Assembly (NCBI GenBank): GCA_019429275.1
Contig: JAHYJC010000012.1
Coordinates: forward strand, 33,696 to 97,695
Source: Lentimicrobium sp.
GTDB taxonomy: Bacteria; Bacteroidota; Bacteroidia; Bacteroidales; Lentimicrobiaceae
Direction of reading: 5' to 3'
Length of the DNA stretch: 64,000 nucleotides
Shown: piece after piece, positions 25,100-32,507 of the stretch
Numbering within the stretch: position 1 is the first letter of the stretch
How the letters are laid out: each line of letters starts with the position of its first letter
Made by a program: the position numbers and the translations under genes
The notes under the pieces: generated by a model
Seen by the model: the letters and a program-made list of their open reading frames with translations, nothing else
Databases searched by the model: none
What the model was told of the DNA's origin: nothing

Positions 25100-27520
25100 A
25101 TGATTCCAGACAAGTTTATTAAATTTATTTTATCAGGTTTCCTTTGCTTTTTTATAATAGGATCCAAGGCACAGCAACCTGAGCGAAGGTTCGGCAGCAT
25201 AAAAGTTGCTGATGATAAAATTGAGATAGAAGTCAGTGATGGCCAATATCTTATTGCCCCTTTCAATGAAACTGTTTTTCATACTACCTTTTATCCTCAG
25301 GGCAAAACCGTAAAGAATTTCTCTTTTGCAACAGAGTTGAAGCCTGCTAAAGTTGAACTAACGGTTCTGGAGGAAGGCAATGAAATCACCGTCAATTCAC
25401 CAGGTATCAATATCCTTATTACAAAAATACCATTCACTTTGGCCTATTACTTTAAGGATAAACTGCTGATTAGTGAGAAAAAAGGTTTTGTACCTACCGA
25501 CACCCTTCAACTTATAAATTTTGCAATTGAAAAGGATGAAATTTTTTACGGAGGAGGAGCGAGGGTGCTTGGCATGAACCGCCGGGGCAACCGCCTGATG
25601 ATGTATAACCGGGCACATTATGGGTATGAGACCCGCTCGGAACTGATGAACTACACACTTCCGCTGTTTATTTCATCAAAACAATATGCTGTGTTGTTCG
25701 ATAACGCCAGCCTTGGCTACCTGGATCTCGACAGCAAAGACATCAATGAGGTTACCTATGAGACAATTGGTGGTACATCAAATTATTTTGTAATTGCAGG
25801 TGCTGATTGGTATGATCTGTTAAAACAATATACCTTTTTAACCGGACGGCAACCTATGCCTCCACGATGGGTGTTTGGCAATTTCAGTAGCCGTTTTGGA
25901 TATCATTCGCAGGCCGAAACAGAAGCAACAGTTAAGAAGTTCTTTAAAGATGGCATTCCGCTTGATGCTGTAATTATTGATATTTACTGGTTTGGAAAGG
26001 AGATTATGGGTTCTATGGGTAATCTGGATTGGTACCGCGATAGCTTTCCGAATCCTGAAAGGATGATGAAGCGTTTTGAAAAGAAGGGGGTGAAAACTGT
26101 ACTTGTGACGGAGCCATTTATTTTAACCACCTCAACGCGATGGCAGGATGCTGTTGAAAATGAGGTTCTTGGAACCGATAGTTTGGGCAAACCTTTCACC
26201 TATGACTTTTACTTCGGCAACACCGGATTGGTGGATATTTATAAACCCGAAGCCCGGGATTGGTTCTGGAACATCTACAAAGAACTTACAAAGCAAGGCG
26301 TTTCGGGATGGTGGGGAGATTTGGGAGAGCCCGAGGTTCACCCTTCAGCATTACAGCATACAAACGGGTCGGCCGATGAATTGCATAATTCTTACGGACA
26401 TGAATGGGCAAAAATGATTTTTGAAGGCTTCCGGAAAGATTTTCCTGATCAGCGGCCTTTCATCTTAATGCGCTCAGGTTATGCAGGGTCGCAGCGTTAT
26501 GGAATGATACCCTGGACTGGCGACGTGAACCGCACCTGGGGAGGAATGGTTCCTCAGCCTGAGCTTTCACTTCAGATGGGTATGCAGGGGCTGGCCTATA
26601 TGCACTCAGATCTTGGCGGTTTTGCCGGCGGAGATACCCTTGATAATGAACTCTATACCCGATGGCTTCAGTATGGTGTTTTTCAGCCTCTTTACAGGCC
26701 TCATGCCCAGGAACATATCCCGGCCGAACCGGTTTTCCAGAAGGAATCAACAAAAAAGAGGGTAGCCAAAGCCATTGACCTGAGATATCGTTTGCTGCCA
26801 TACATTTATAACATGGCATTCGAAAACCAGACATCGGGTAAGCCATTTATGATCCCACTTTTTTTTAATGAACCTGAAAATTATTCGCTGCTGACTTATG
26901 ATTCGGCATATATGTGGGGAGATGCTTTTTTGGTGTCACCGGTAAAAAGTCCCGGATTGAAATGGCAAACCCTGTATCTGCCCAAAGGCACTTCATGGAT
27001 AAATTATTATACCGGCGATGTTCATCAGGGTGGATCATGGCTTACGGTGCCTTTGAATATCGAGAATATACCAGTCTTTGTGAAAGGAGGATCATTCATA
27101 CCCATGTCAAAATTGGCTGAAAACACGAAAAATTATTCACTGAAAGCATTTGATTTACACTATTATGCCGATCAGGATGTCAAGAAAACAGGCTATAGAC
27201 TCTATAACGATGATGGCGAAACACCAAATGCATTTGAAAATGGAAATTATGAATTAATGGATTTTACTGCTGAGGAAAATAAGGAAGCCCTGATTATTAC
27301 ACACAAAAAAAGTGAGGCCGGAGAAAATTTTGCCAAAACAAAAAATTCGATTTCTCTGACTGTGCATAATCTTAAAGATAAACCAAATGGGGTAAGGCTG
27401 AATGGTAAAGACCTTCCTGCAAAAAAGTGGAACTGGTCGGGTGCTGAAAAACTTTTACGCATTGGTATTACCTGCTCAGCAAATACAGAAACCATTGAAA
27501 TTATAAAAGATTTGTACTAA
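25100..27520 (+). CDS. Exported GH31 alpha-glucosidase-type glycoside hydrolase
   Basis: Retaining alpha-glycosidase of family GH31, 806 aa. The ATG at 25100 opens a signal peptide (MIPDKFIKFILSGFLCFFIIGSKA); the longer frame from 24965 lacks one and overlaps the divergent gene's promoter. An N-terminal galactose-mutarotase-like sandwich (about 30-220) is followed by the barrel. The nucleophile is Asp407 in GWWGDLGEPE and the acid/base Asp475 in PWTGDVNRTW. HSDLGGFAGG and RYRLLPYIYN are further family blocks, with C-terminal beta domains after about 640. Alpha-glucosidase, alpha-xylosidase and related activities share these motifs, so specificity is open. No SusC/SusD pair is adjacent. Confidence 0.92.
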   Translation: MIPDKFIKFILSGFLCFFIIGSKAQQPERRFGSIKVADDKIEIEVSDGQYLIAPFNETVFHTTFYPQGKTVKNFSFATELKPAKVELTVLEEGNEITVNSPGINILITKIPFTLAYYFKDKLLISEKKGFVPTDTLQLINFAIEKDEIFYGGGARVLGMNRRGNRLMMYNRAHYGYETRSELMNYTLPLFISSKQYAVLFDNASLGYLDLDSKDINEVTYETIGGTSNYFVIAGADWYDLLKQYTFLTGRQPMPPRWVFGNFSSRFGYHSQAETEATVKKFFKDGIPLDAVIIDIYWFGKEIMGSMGNLDWYRDSFPNPERMMKRFEKKGVKTVLVTEPFILTTSTRWQDAVENEVLGTDSLGKPFTYDFYFGNTGLVDIYKPEARDWFWNIYKELTKQGVSGWWGDLGEPEVHPSALQHTNGSADELHNSYGHEWAKMIFEGFRKDFPDQRPFILMRSGYAGSQRYGMIPWTGDVNRTWGGMVPQPELSLQMGMQGLAYMHSDLGGFAGGDTLDNELYTRWLQYGVFQPLYRPHAQEHIPAEPVFQKESTKKRVAKAIDLRYRLLPYIYNMAFENQTSGKPFMIPLFFNEPENYSLLTYDSAYMWGDAFLVSPVKSPGLKWQTLYLPKGTSWINYYTGDVHQGGSWLTVPLNIENIPVFVKGGSFIPMSKLAENTKNYSLKAFDLHYYADQDVKKTGYRLYNDDGETPNAFENGNYELMDFTAEENKEALIITHKKSEAGENFAKTKNSISLTVHNLKDKPNGVRLNGKDLPAKKWNWSGAEKLLRIGITCSANTETIEIIKDLY

Positions 27521-27548
27521 ATTCCGTCAATTTGAATTAATTTGATTT

Positions 27549-27555
27549 TACTTTG
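27549..27555 (+). promoter_or_regulatory. Possible -7 element TACTTTG for the coiled-coil lipoprotein
   Basis: A TAnTTTG variant 28 bases before the ATG at 27584, in an AT-rich context with TTTG repeats. It is one base shorter than the consensus, so support is weak. Confidence 0.35.
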
Positions 27556-27583
27556 CACCTAAAATTTTTAAACCAAAACACTT

Positions 27584-28441
27584 ATGAAAAAGCTTATTTT
27601 CATTACATTAATTACTCTTGTTTTGTTTGGTTGCAACAACAAAAAGAAAGAGTATGAAGCCCTCAGAACCAGGTATGACAGCCTGCTTTCAATAGGTTTT
27701 ACAAAAGATACAGCCATAATCGGATACCTGGAATCTTTTAATGCAATACAGGCAAATCTTGATTCCATTAAACAGGCTGAGATGATCATTAGCCAGAGTA
27801 CCATAAATGGAGGCGAATTACAATTGGATCAAAAGGAGCAAATCAACCGTGATATTAACATGATCATGGATAAGCTCAATGAAAACAAAAAAACAATTGC
27901 CGAGCTGCGGTCCAGAATGAAAAAATCGGATTCAAAAGTCACGGTATTAGAACAAATGATAGACCGGATGACCCGACAAATTGAGGACAAAGATATAGAG
28001 ATAGCCCAAATGCGCGAGCAGCTGGAAAAGATGAATATACAGATTGAAATTATGAGCGGCGACATTGAGAACCTTTCAGCAGAAGGCCTTGCCAAATCAA
28101 GAACCATCAGCGAACAGGCCGAAGAATTAAACACTGCTTACTATGTTATTGGAACAAAACGCGAATTGTTGGACCAGAACATCATCACCAGGGATGGCGG
28201 TTTTGCAGGAATCGGCCGAAATAAGAAACTGAGGGAAGACTTCAATGCAGATTATTTTACCAGGGTTGATATCACCAAAATCAACTCAATTCCCGTTCTC
28301 CGTAAAAAAGCCGATGTCATTACCACCCATCCTTCACAATCATACAAAATCTTTGGAGAGAAATCGGTTGACAGCATTGTGATTACCAATCAGAAGCAGT
28401 TCTGGTCTGCTTCAAAATACCTGGTGATTGTGATCGACTAA
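27584..28441 (+). CDS. Coiled-coil lipoprotein, possibly Cbp1-like
   Basis: A 285-residue lipoprotein: MKKLIFITLITLVLFGC gives a lipobox with Cys17. Residues about 60-185 are a long charged coiled coil with heptad-like Leu/Ile/Met spacing (ELRSRMKKSDSKVTVLEQMI, QMREQLEKMNIQIEIM). The C-terminal 90 residues form a compact domain (YVIGTKRELLDQNII, DYFTRVDITKINSIP, KYLVIVID). This layout resembles Bacteroidota proteins named Cbp1-family collagen-binding adhesins, from memory and not verified. It is a single gene closed by a terminator. Cell-envelope location is well supported; function is not. Confidence 0.7.
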   Translation: MKKLIFITLITLVLFGCNNKKKEYEALRTRYDSLLSIGFTKDTAIIGYLESFNAIQANLDSIKQAEMIISQSTINGGELQLDQKEQINRDINMIMDKLNENKKTIAELRSRMKKSDSKVTVLEQMIDRMTRQIEDKDIEIAQMREQLEKMNIQIEIMSGDIENLSAEGLAKSRTISEQAEELNTAYYVIGTKRELLDQNIITRDGGFAGIGRNKKLREDFNADYFTRVDITKINSIPVLRKKADVITTHPSQSYKIFGEKSVDSIVITNQKQFWSASKYLVIVID

Positions 28442-28469
28442 TTCCTTTCAACAATTCTGAACAGCAGAA

Positions 28470-28502
28470 AGGCCGGGGACATACTCCGGCCTGTGATTTT
28501 TT
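28470..28502 (+). terminator. Rho-independent terminator after the coiled-coil lipoprotein
   Basis: AGGCCGGGG (28470-28478) pairs with CTCCGGCCT (28484-28492), 9 bp with one G-U and a 5-nt loop, followed by GTGATTTTTT. Confidence 0.8.
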
Positions 28503-28546
28503 GGCAATCATAACATGCCAGGAAATGTCGGTAAAGAAGTAGATTT

Positions 28547-28984
28547 TTATTCCTTCATCTCAGGAGCTTTGTTGTAATCTATTTCCTTTGTTTTTACTCC
28601 CTTTTCATCATAAAAGGTCCATATGCCAACTCTTTTCCCCATATCAAAAGTGCCTTCATAATACAAGGCCCCGTTTGAATGAAATACCTTTCGTTTTCCA
28701 TGACTTTCTCCGGCTTTAAACTCCCCTTCGCTCCATAAGGTTCCATCATCAAACCACGATGCCCAGTAGCCTTCACGAAGGTTGTCTTTATAGTTACCTT
28801 CCATGTACTTCTGTCCGTTGGGATGATAAACCACCTCTTTAACCAATTTTTCCTCACCTCCTGATTTTTCGAAAGTTTTTTCAGATTTTACCGAGCCATC
28901 ATCGAAGTGTTCTTTTTGCACAATCTGGTTATTGCAGGCGACAAGAAACATAATACTGAGAAAGATGAGAAACAATTTTTTCAT
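28547..28984 (-). CDS. MORN/YwqK-type repeat lipoprotein
   Basis: A 145-residue lipoprotein with signal MKKLFLIFLSIMFLVAC (lipid Cys17). The mature part is four to five MORN-variant repeats of about 23 residues with the pattern YhxNGxxxxEGxYKxxxxxGxWxxW: VYHPNGQKYMEGNYKDNLREG, WFDDGTLWSEGEFKAGESHG and VFHSNGALYYEGTFDMGKRVG. Such proteins are called YwqK-family antitoxin-like or MORN repeat proteins; no toxin gene is adjacent, so an antitoxin role is unsupported. It lies 26 bases after dihydroorotase on the same strand and is probably co-transcribed. Confidence 0.8.
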   Translation of the reverse strand: MKKLFLIFLSIMFLVACNNQIVQKEHFDDGSVKSEKTFEKSGGEEKLVKEVVYHPNGQKYMEGNYKDNLREGYWASWFDDGTLWSEGEFKAGESHGKRKVFHSNGALYYEGTFDMGKRVGIWTFYDEKGVKTKEIDYNKAPEMKE

Positions 28985-29010
28985 ATTCAGATAGAAGTAA
29001 TGTTAATAAA

Positions 29011-30366
29011 TTAACGATTAAAAATCAGTCTGCTGCCTGGCTGGCTGTCGTCGAATTTGTCATTGTACCAGGCCAGATGCCCACCGACAAATGTATGTGT
29101 AACTTTTGAATGAAAAATTTCGCCTTCCAATGGCGACCAGCCACATTTGTATTGAATGTTGTCGGTCTGAACGGTCCAGGGCGCATCGGGATCAATTAAA
29201 ACAAGATCAGCATGAAATCCTTCGCGGATGTATCCCCTGCGATCGACGCCAAAAATGCGGGCGGGAGCATGGCACATTTTTTCCACCACAACTTCGCGTG
29301 ATATTTTTCTCAGTCGGCTCATTTCAAGCATAGCAACCAACGAATGTTGCACCAAAGGACCGCCCGAAGGACAAGATAAGTAAGGATTTGCTTTTTCAGT
29401 AAGGGTGTGCGGAGCATGGTCGGTGGCTATTACATCAAGTCGGCCATCAATCAAAGCCTGGAGAAGGGCATCGCGGTCGGATGATGATTTAATGGCGGGA
29501 TTCCATTTGATTCGAGTTCCTAAACGCGAATAATCTTTATCAGAAAACCAGAGATGATGAACGCAAACTTCGGCTGTAATTCGTTTTTTATCATTTGAAA
29601 GAGCATCAGAAAAAAGAGCAAGTTCATCTGAAGTAGAAAGGTGCAGAACATGCAGTCGTGTGTTGTGTTTTTTTGCCAATTTTACAGCAAGAGAGCTTGA
29701 TTTAAGGCAAGCTTCGCGGCTTCGGATTTGCGGATGGACTTCAAGCGGAATTTCTTCGCCATATTTGTGGCGCATAGCCAGGGTGTTGGCACGAATGGTT
29801 TCTTCGTCCTCACAATGTACTGCCACAAGTAAAGGTGAATCTCTGAAAATTCCTTCGAGTGTTTCGGGGTTGTCAACCAGCATATTACCGGTTGAAGCTC
29901 CCATAAATACCTTAACTCCACATACATTCCGTGGATTGGTCTTCACAATTTCTGAAAGGTTATCGTTGGATGCTCCCATGTAAAAAGAGTAATTTGCCAG
30001 CGATTTTGAAGCAGCCAGTTTATATTTTTCTTCGAGTAGTTCCTGAGAAAGTGTATTGGGCAATGTATTTGGCATTTCCATATAAGAAGTCACACCTCCG
30101 GCAACTGCAGCCCGGCTTTCGGTGTAAATATCGCCCTTGTAGGTAAGCCCCGGATCGCGAAAATGCACCTGATCATCAATTACCCCGGGTATCATCAATT
30201 TGCCTGTGGCGTCAATCAATTCATATTCAGAAGCACCATCGGTTTGAGGAAGAGTTTCTCCTTCAAAAATCCGACTGATTAATCCGTCGACAATAAGCAC
30301 ACTTGCTTTAAATGAACGCCCTTCGTTAATGAGGGTTGCACCGGTAATGAGGTATTTTTTTTTCAT
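29011..30366 (-). CDS. pyrC: Dihydroorotase
   Basis: Zinc amidohydrolase that closes carbamoyl-aspartate to dihydroorotate in pyrimidine synthesis, 451 aa. Family blocks are GVIDDQVHFRDPGLTYKGD, AAVAGGVTSYMEMPNT, VHCEDEE, LHVLHLST and ATDHAPHT. The first His of the usual H-x-H metal motif is Gln66 (QVH, with His68 kept); I recall the same Gln in other Bacteroidota dihydroorotases, so it is probably a clade trait. The gene has its own TACCTTTG promoter and a perfect palindrome in its leader, suggesting regulated expression. The downstream MORN lipoprotein is likely in the same transcript. Confidence 0.92.
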   Translation of the reverse strand: MKKKYLITGATLINEGRSFKASVLIVDGLISRIFEGETLPQTDGASEYELIDATGKLMIPGVIDDQVHFRDPGLTYKGDIYTESRAAVAGGVTSYMEMPNTLPNTLSQELLEEKYKLAASKSLANYSFYMGASNDNLSEIVKTNPRNVCGVKVFMGASTGNMLVDNPETLEGIFRDSPLLVAVHCEDEETIRANTLAMRHKYGEEIPLEVHPQIRSREACLKSSSLAVKLAKKHNTRLHVLHLSTSDELALFSDALSNDKKRITAEVCVHHLWFSDKDYSRLGTRIKWNPAIKSSSDRDALLQALIDGRLDVIATDHAPHTLTEKANPYLSCPSGGPLVQHSLVAMLEMSRLRKISREVVVEKMCHAPARIFGVDRRGYIREGFHADLVLIDPDAPWTVQTDNIQYKCGWSPLEGEIFHSKVTHTFVGGHLAWYNDKFDDSQPGSRLIFNR

Positions 30367-30386
30367 GGATTTTCAATGCATTTTCA

Positions 30387-30403
30387 GGATGCATAATGCA
30401 TCC
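30387..30403. promoter_or_regulatory. Perfect palindrome in the pyrC leader, candidate operator
   Basis: GGATGCAT-A-ATGCATCC is a perfect 8-bp-arm palindrome just downstream of the -7 box, at or immediately after the expected transcription start, and 20 bases before the ATG. It could be a repressor site or a small 5' RNA hairpin. Confidence 0.55.
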
Positions 30404-30410
30404 AGTTGTG

Positions 30411-30418
30411 CAAAGGTA
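30411..30418 (-). promoter_or_regulatory. Promoter -7 element TACCTTTG for pyrC
   Basis: Exact TAnnTTTG match on the minus strand, 44 bases upstream of the dihydroorotase ATG, in the 81-base gap after the glycosyltransferase gene. Confidence 0.6.
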
Positions 30419-30447
30419 CGAAGAATGGAAGGTTTTTGTTACAGAGA

Positions 30448-31179
30448 TCAGGCAGCTTTTTTTGGACGAATGCGCTTGAATCTCAACTGAATAACACCTA
30501 GTATGGCTTCTTTGAAAATTCCCCGGCTCATTTTTGACTGTCCTTCGGTCCTATCAGTAAAAATAATAGGAACTTCAATAATCTTAAAGCCTAGTTTCCA
30601 GGCGGTGTATTTCATTTCTATCTGGAAAGCATAGCCGGTAAATTTAATTCTGCTGAAATCAATGGTATTGAGCAGTTTCCGGCGATAGCATTTAAAACCG
30701 GCTGTTGTATCCATAATTTTCATGCGGGTTATCACACGAACATAGAAGGATGCGAAGTATGACATCAGTACCCTTCCCATTGGCCAGTTTACCACATTCA
30801 CTCCTTTAATGTATCGCGAACCAATGGCCACGTCGGCACCCTGGTTGGCGCAGGCATCGTAAAGCCTCAGAAGATCGTCGGGGTTGTGCGAAAAATCAGC
30901 ATCCATTTCAAAAATATATTCATACTCCCTTTCCAGTGCCCATTTGAACCCATGAATATATGCTGTGCCCAATCCAAGTTTACCCTTACGCTCTTCCATG
31001 TGAAGTCTGCCGGGAAATTCAGGCATAAGTTTCCTCACAATATCGGCTGTTCCATCAGGTGAATTGTCTTCAACAATGAGAACATCAAATTCTTTGCTAA
31101 GTGAAAAAACCTTTCTGATGATTTTTTCTATGTTTTCCTTTTCATTGTAGGTTGGAATAACGACCAGACTTTCTTTCAC
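30448..31179 (-). CDS. GT2 polyprenol-phosphate mannosyltransferase-like enzyme
   Basis: Glycosyltransferase family 2 protein of the dolichol-phosphate-mannose synthase type, expected to move a sugar from GDP- or UDP-sugar to a polyprenol phosphate at the inner membrane. The GTG at 31179 is preferred as start (VKESLVVIPTYNEKENIEKI); the frame extends to a TTG at 31224 without ATG. Family motifs are EDNSPDGTADIV, EMDADFSHNPDDL (DxD-like), GSRYIKG and the C-terminal FTDRTEGQSKMS. At 243 aa it lacks the C-terminal membrane helices of longer relatives. It lies 76 bases after the EEP gene. Confidence 0.85.
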   Translation of the reverse strand: MKESLVVIPTYNEKENIEKIIRKVFSLSKEFDVLIVEDNSPDGTADIVRKLMPEFPGRLHMEERKGKLGLGTAYIHGFKWALEREYEYIFEMDADFSHNPDDLLRLYDACANQGADVAIGSRYIKGVNVVNWPMGRVLMSYFASFYVRVITRMKIMDTTAGFKCYRRKLLNTIDFSRIKFTGYAFQIEMKYTAWKLGFKIIEVPIIFTDRTEGQSKMSRGIFKEAILGVIQLRFKRIRPKKAA

Positions 31180-31255
31180 GTGGCTGATTTTGATTGAACG
31201 AAAATACTTTAAAATCACAAACAAAAAACGAAAATATGTTAATCCCTCATTCTTC

Positions 31256-32296
31256 TTATTTTTCTTTTACAAGAATAAGATAAACCGGGAAATGGTCGCT
31301 GTATCCACCTGCGTAAGCCCCTCCGGCAAAAGTCCGGAAAGGATAACCTGCATAAGGGCCATCTTTCTGAATCAGGAATTTTTCGTTATACACTTTCGCT
31401 TTATAGAATTTCCAGCCTTTTTTGGGGTTCAGGACTGATTCAGAAATGATAATCTGATCGAAAAGGTTCCAGGCATCCCGATATGCCAGCGAACCGATTC
31501 CATCGCGGTGAAGCTGCCACATGGGATTGAATAAATCGCCTTTGTTCACTTCCTTTTCTTTTCCCTTTGCACCCAAGACTTTGGCAACACTGCGATCTGT
31601 GGGATCATCATTCAGGTCGCCCATGATGAAAATCTTCGCATTTTTATGCTCCTTCATCAATGAATCACTCAAATTACGGCTAAGCTTTGCAGCCGCCTCT
31701 CTATATTCAGGGCCGCTGCGGCGCGATGGCCAGTGGTTGACTATTACACTTATCAGGTCGCCATTTAATTCTCCGGTTACAACCAGTTGATCACGGCTAA
31801 ACCAATTGGTACGTCCCGGCATACTCAGCCGGTTGGTTGTGCTGTTTATGACTTTAAAAACTGCCGGTTTGTAAATTAATCCGACATCAATGCCCCTTAG
31901 GTCGGGCGAATCATAATGCACAATGGCATATCCCAGATCTTTTAATGGCGGAGTATTGATAAGGTCTTCAAGAACACCCCGGTTTTCAATTTCTGAAAGT
32001 CCTAAAATTGCCGGGCCTCCTTTCACAAATTCACTACCGATTCCTGCAACGACTTCAGCCATACTGATGAGTTTGGCTTCATAACGTTGTGATGTCCATC
32101 GGTTTATGCCGCCTGGTAAAAATTCTTCATCATTTATTTTTGGATCGTTGATGGTATCGAACAGATTTTCGACATTATAAAAGGCGATGGTCGTTGCCAG
32201 GTACTTTTTCTCCTGGGCACAAGCACTAAAATTGAGTGAAAAGCTCAACAGTATAGCAATGAAGCCAACAGAAGAAATGATAGGTTGTAATTTCAT
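31256..32296 (-). CDS. Endonuclease/exonuclease/phosphatase (EEP) family lipoprotein
   Basis: Exported EEP-superfamily hydrolase, 346 aa, likely acting on nucleic acids or other phosphodiesters. The signal is of lipoprotein type with LNFSAC and lipid Cys26. EEP motifs are AFYNVENLFDT (metal Asn), GLSEIENRGVLEDL (metal Glu), NHWPSRR (catalytic His), FIMGDLNDDPTD (Asp/Asn pair) and YSDHFPVYLIL (final Asp-His). Its start is close to, and divergent from, the TonB-receptor/DUF5689 pair, a combination I recall from other Bacteroidota. A TATCTTTG box lies 29 bases upstream. Confidence 0.88.
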   Translation of the reverse strand: MKLQPIISSVGFIAILLSFSLNFSACAQEKKYLATTIAFYNVENLFDTINDPKINDEEFLPGGINRWTSQRYEAKLISMAEVVAGIGSEFVKGGPAILGLSEIENRGVLEDLINTPPLKDLGYAIVHYDSPDLRGIDVGLIYKPAVFKVINSTTNRLSMPGRTNWFSRDQLVVTGELNGDLISVIVNHWPSRRSGPEYREAAAKLSRNLSDSLMKEHKNAKIFIMGDLNDDPTDRSVAKVLGAKGKEKEVNKGDLFNPMWQLHRDGIGSLAYRDAWNLFDQIIISESVLNPKKGWKFYKAKVYNEKFLIQKDGPYAGYPFRTFAGGAYAGGYSDHFPVYLILVKEK

Positions 32297-32325
32297 TTTT
32301 ATTGAATCAGATTGTTAAAAGTGTA

Positions 32326-32333
32326 CAAAGATA
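32326..32333 (-). promoter_or_regulatory. Promoter -7 element TATCTTTG for the EEP gene
   Basis: Exact match to the Bacteroidota -7 consensus on the minus strand, 29 bases before the ATG at 32296. Confidence 0.6.
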
Positions 32334-32507
32334 TTGATATTCATGCTTAATCAACCGAATATGAGATTTGAAACTTATCAATTCTTATCTAAATTTACTC
32401 ACAAACGGATTTTCAATAGAAAATTTTCGTTCATTTGCGCTAATTATAGATCAGCATGTTATCATCTTTTCTTTAAGCAAGAAGGTATCTTTTCTAAAAT
32501 AATCCAG

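Noticed and set aside
28547..28984. Antitoxin of a toxin-antitoxin pair (YwqK-like naming)
   Set aside because: It is a lipoprotein beside pyrC with no toxin gene adjacent; the name reflects repeat similarity only.
29011..30366. Inactive dihydroorotase because of Gln in place of the first metal His
   Set aside because: All other blocks are intact and the same substitution is recalled in other Bacteroidota enzymes, so loss of function is not supported.
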